DNA from: Nematopogon swammerdamellus
Lineage: Eukaryota; Arthropoda; Insecta; Lepidoptera; Adelidae
Assembly: GCA_946902875.1 (NCBI GenBank)
Contig: OX336336.1
Span: 1,038,045 to 1,102,044, forward strand
Direction: 5' to 3'
DNA: 64,000 nucleotides
Shown one piece after another: positions 62,473 through 64,000 of this stretch (position 1 is the stretch's first letter; each line of letters opens with the position of its first letter). The translations under genes were made by a program, and so were the position numbers. The notes under the pieces were generated by a model. The model did not search any database, was not told where the DNA came from, and saw only the letters and a program-made list of their open reading frames with translations.

Positions 62473-62840
62473 CTAGCTTTTGCCCGCGGCTTCGGCCACG
62501 TGAAATTCGTATTTAAAAAGAAGAAAGTAAGTAAGTAAGCCCGCTACCGTACCTTTATTTCGGAACAATTCGGTTTGCATGAGAGCCACATCTTAGCGTA
62601 ACCGGAACATAATTTTATTTATCCTATCCTGTGTCTCGTATAGGCAAATGTGCTTGTACGAAGTTTCATCGAATTCAGATGATAGGTTTAAGAGTTATGG
62701 ATGAACATACATACAGAAAATATTTCGAAAAATCGTCAATTTAGTTTTAGTATCGTAAGTAGAGTCTACAAACGCATAGTATCTCATAAAACAAAGTAAC
62801 TGACACCATGACCACCCCCCCTTACAGATTTATTATTAGT
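62473..62840 (+). mobile_element. CCCGCGGC-type dispersed repeat, long form
   Basis: ACTAGCTTTTGCCCGCGGC to CCTTACAGATTTATTATTAGT, near complete. Confidence 0.7.
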
Positions 62841-63590
62841 AAATTTCTACGTATGTTACACAGGAATTTACCGGTCCAAGTAATTCATGACATTATTGGC
62901 AAACTCCGGAACTGATGAGGTAAATATGACCAACTCCGGAAGCTGTGTCGTCAACTTATTCAGCAGCGTCGAGTCACAGTCACGACACGACTAACTGGTG
63001 ACTGGCGGCGTAGCAAGTTTGTTTGCGACTTCGGGCACTACAAACAGTGGATGATACCTCTGTAGGAATGAGATCTGTATTGCAGAGAAATTAATGTAGG
63101 CAAAACATACAATTTTGCACGTATCGATGTTATTTACTGTCTTTAAGAAAACTAAAATTAAATAAAAAAAACAATACCGACTAGAAGTTTAGTTTCCGGG
63201 CTTATTTCATATCTGAATGGACATTGGACAAGTATGTGTGTATATTTATTTGTATATTATGTTTTATATATTTAGTAATTCATATTTTTTTCATATAAGT
63301 AAGTACAGCGTTTATTTAACTAGTATGTACACACACGTATTATTAATAGGTATTTCTTATTATTAATTATTTCATCTTAAATTTTCACTTAAGGGGGGGA
63401 TTTTTGAACGATTTTACCACTTTTCAACCACATATTTTTAAGGGAATTTATAAGATTAAATTAAAAATAATCTATTCAAATTATACCTTGAATCTTTCCC
63501 TAACTATAGACATATAAATTATAGTTAAATCACTTGAAATATGGTTATGGTTAGGGATATACTTCTTTCTATCTATCTCTTAGTACACAT
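62840..63590. other. AT-rich spacer, no gene seen
   Basis: Nothing recognised. A purine tract AAGGGGGGGA is near 63392. Confidence 0.3.
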
Positions 63591-63592
63591 AC

Positions 63593-63627
63593 CTTGTGAA
63601 GGTCGCGCGTACACTCACTGCCGTAAA
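63593..63627 (-). other. Possible 35-nt exon between good splice signals
   Basis: The minus strand reads TATTTTCTGTTTTCAG, then TTTACGGCAGTGAGTG..CACAAG, then GTATGTGTAC: a strong pyrimidine-rich acceptor and a matching donor around 35 nt. One open frame gives YGSECTRDLHK. The gene is unknown and the signal could be chance. Confidence 0.25.
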
Positions 63628-63889
63628 CTGAAAACAGAAAATATATGTTAATAATGTAATTTACATGTAAGAGTTGAACCGAGCACGCAATTTGCAGGAA
63701 GCCCCTTACTCCGCCACCGCCGCGCCGGGACAGCGACGCCAGAGTTACTAGATGAGATATTATGTGGACAGCGATTGGAGCTATCTGCGATGGTTTTACT
63801 GCGAGTTGTGTCATGAATATAAACTCCAGTGTAGCGTATCACATATTTATTCATTTGTCTCGGTTTATCAATTCTACAAACGATATCTA

Positions 63890-64000
63890 GTATAATGCGC
63901 GGGGCGGATCATGGCGTGTCGCCGCCGCAGCGGTTCGTCGGTGTTCTCCCTCGCACCCGCACCGTACTTGTATAGTGTATTCGCGTGGCGGGTCGCCCGC
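63890..64000 (+). other. CpG-rich right edge, possible gene start
   Basis: ATGGCGTGTCGCCGCC at 63911 opens a frame that stays open to the window end (Arg/Ser-rich start, then hydrophobic residues). It could be a first exon or simply CpG-rich promoter sequence. Confidence 0.25.

Overview
The window looks like a transposon-rich, intron/intergenic stretch of an insect nuclear genome, most probably a moth or butterfly (Lepidoptera). The signs are the insect-type telomere pentanucleotide (TTAGG)n, the AT-rich background broken by short CpG-rich blocks, tRNA-derived SINEs, maT-type mariner and BEL/Pao elements, and dispersed repeats that start CTAGCT..CCCGCGGC or contain GGGTTCCGTA with GACAGACGG tracts. 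I see no bacterial, organellar or rRNA sequence. Only one segment looks convincingly like a host protein-coding exon: a THAP zinc-finger first exon on the minus strand at 60741-60835, inside a CpG-rich block and ending in a GTAAGT donor.

Layout. 0-6.3 kb: an inverted pair of SINE copies, the decayed endonuclease part of a LINE (2018-3345), more SINE tails, a LINE C-terminal scrap and an RTE-type LINE tail. 6.8-13.4 kb: a MITE with perfect 25-bp ends, LINE 3' ends, a long-palindrome repeat, an unclassified ~650-bp repeat with a mirror copy at 32.6 kb, and a ~100-bp minisatellite. 13.9-15.0 kb: a complete but dead maT (DD37D) mariner carrying a nested SINE. 15.8-21.9 kb: mixed SINE and LINE remnants. 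21.6-27.6 kb: the most informative locus, a triple nest: a LINE 3' fragment interrupted by a foldback DNA element, itself interrupted by a BEL/Pao LTR retrotransposon with identical 507-bp LTRs and a 5-bp target duplication.

28.3-37.7 kb: SINEs, two small TIR elements (one hAT-like with an 8-bp target duplication), palindromic repeats and LINE C-termini. 37.8-39.5 kb: a full-length tRNA-headed SINE, then an AATAAAG minisatellite that contains 23 units of (TTAGG)n. 40-44.5 kb: LINE C-terminus, CpG-rich blocks and another palindromic repeat. 44.6-47.3 kb: a near-identical 693-bp tandem repeat. 47.4-58.7 kb: SINEs, LINE tails, strong hairpins, a TA-flanked MITE. 59-64 kb: fewer repeats, the THAP exon and its CpG-rich upstream region, a (CT)n tract, and possible splice signals near the right edge.

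The elements do not form an operon or pathway. Their relationship is layering: insertion order can be read from what interrupts what. The BEL copy encodes Gag and an aspartic protease but has lost reverse transcriptase, RNase H and integrase, so its recent movement must have relied on proteins supplied by another copy. All family names below come from sequence pattern and recalled family features; no database search was done.
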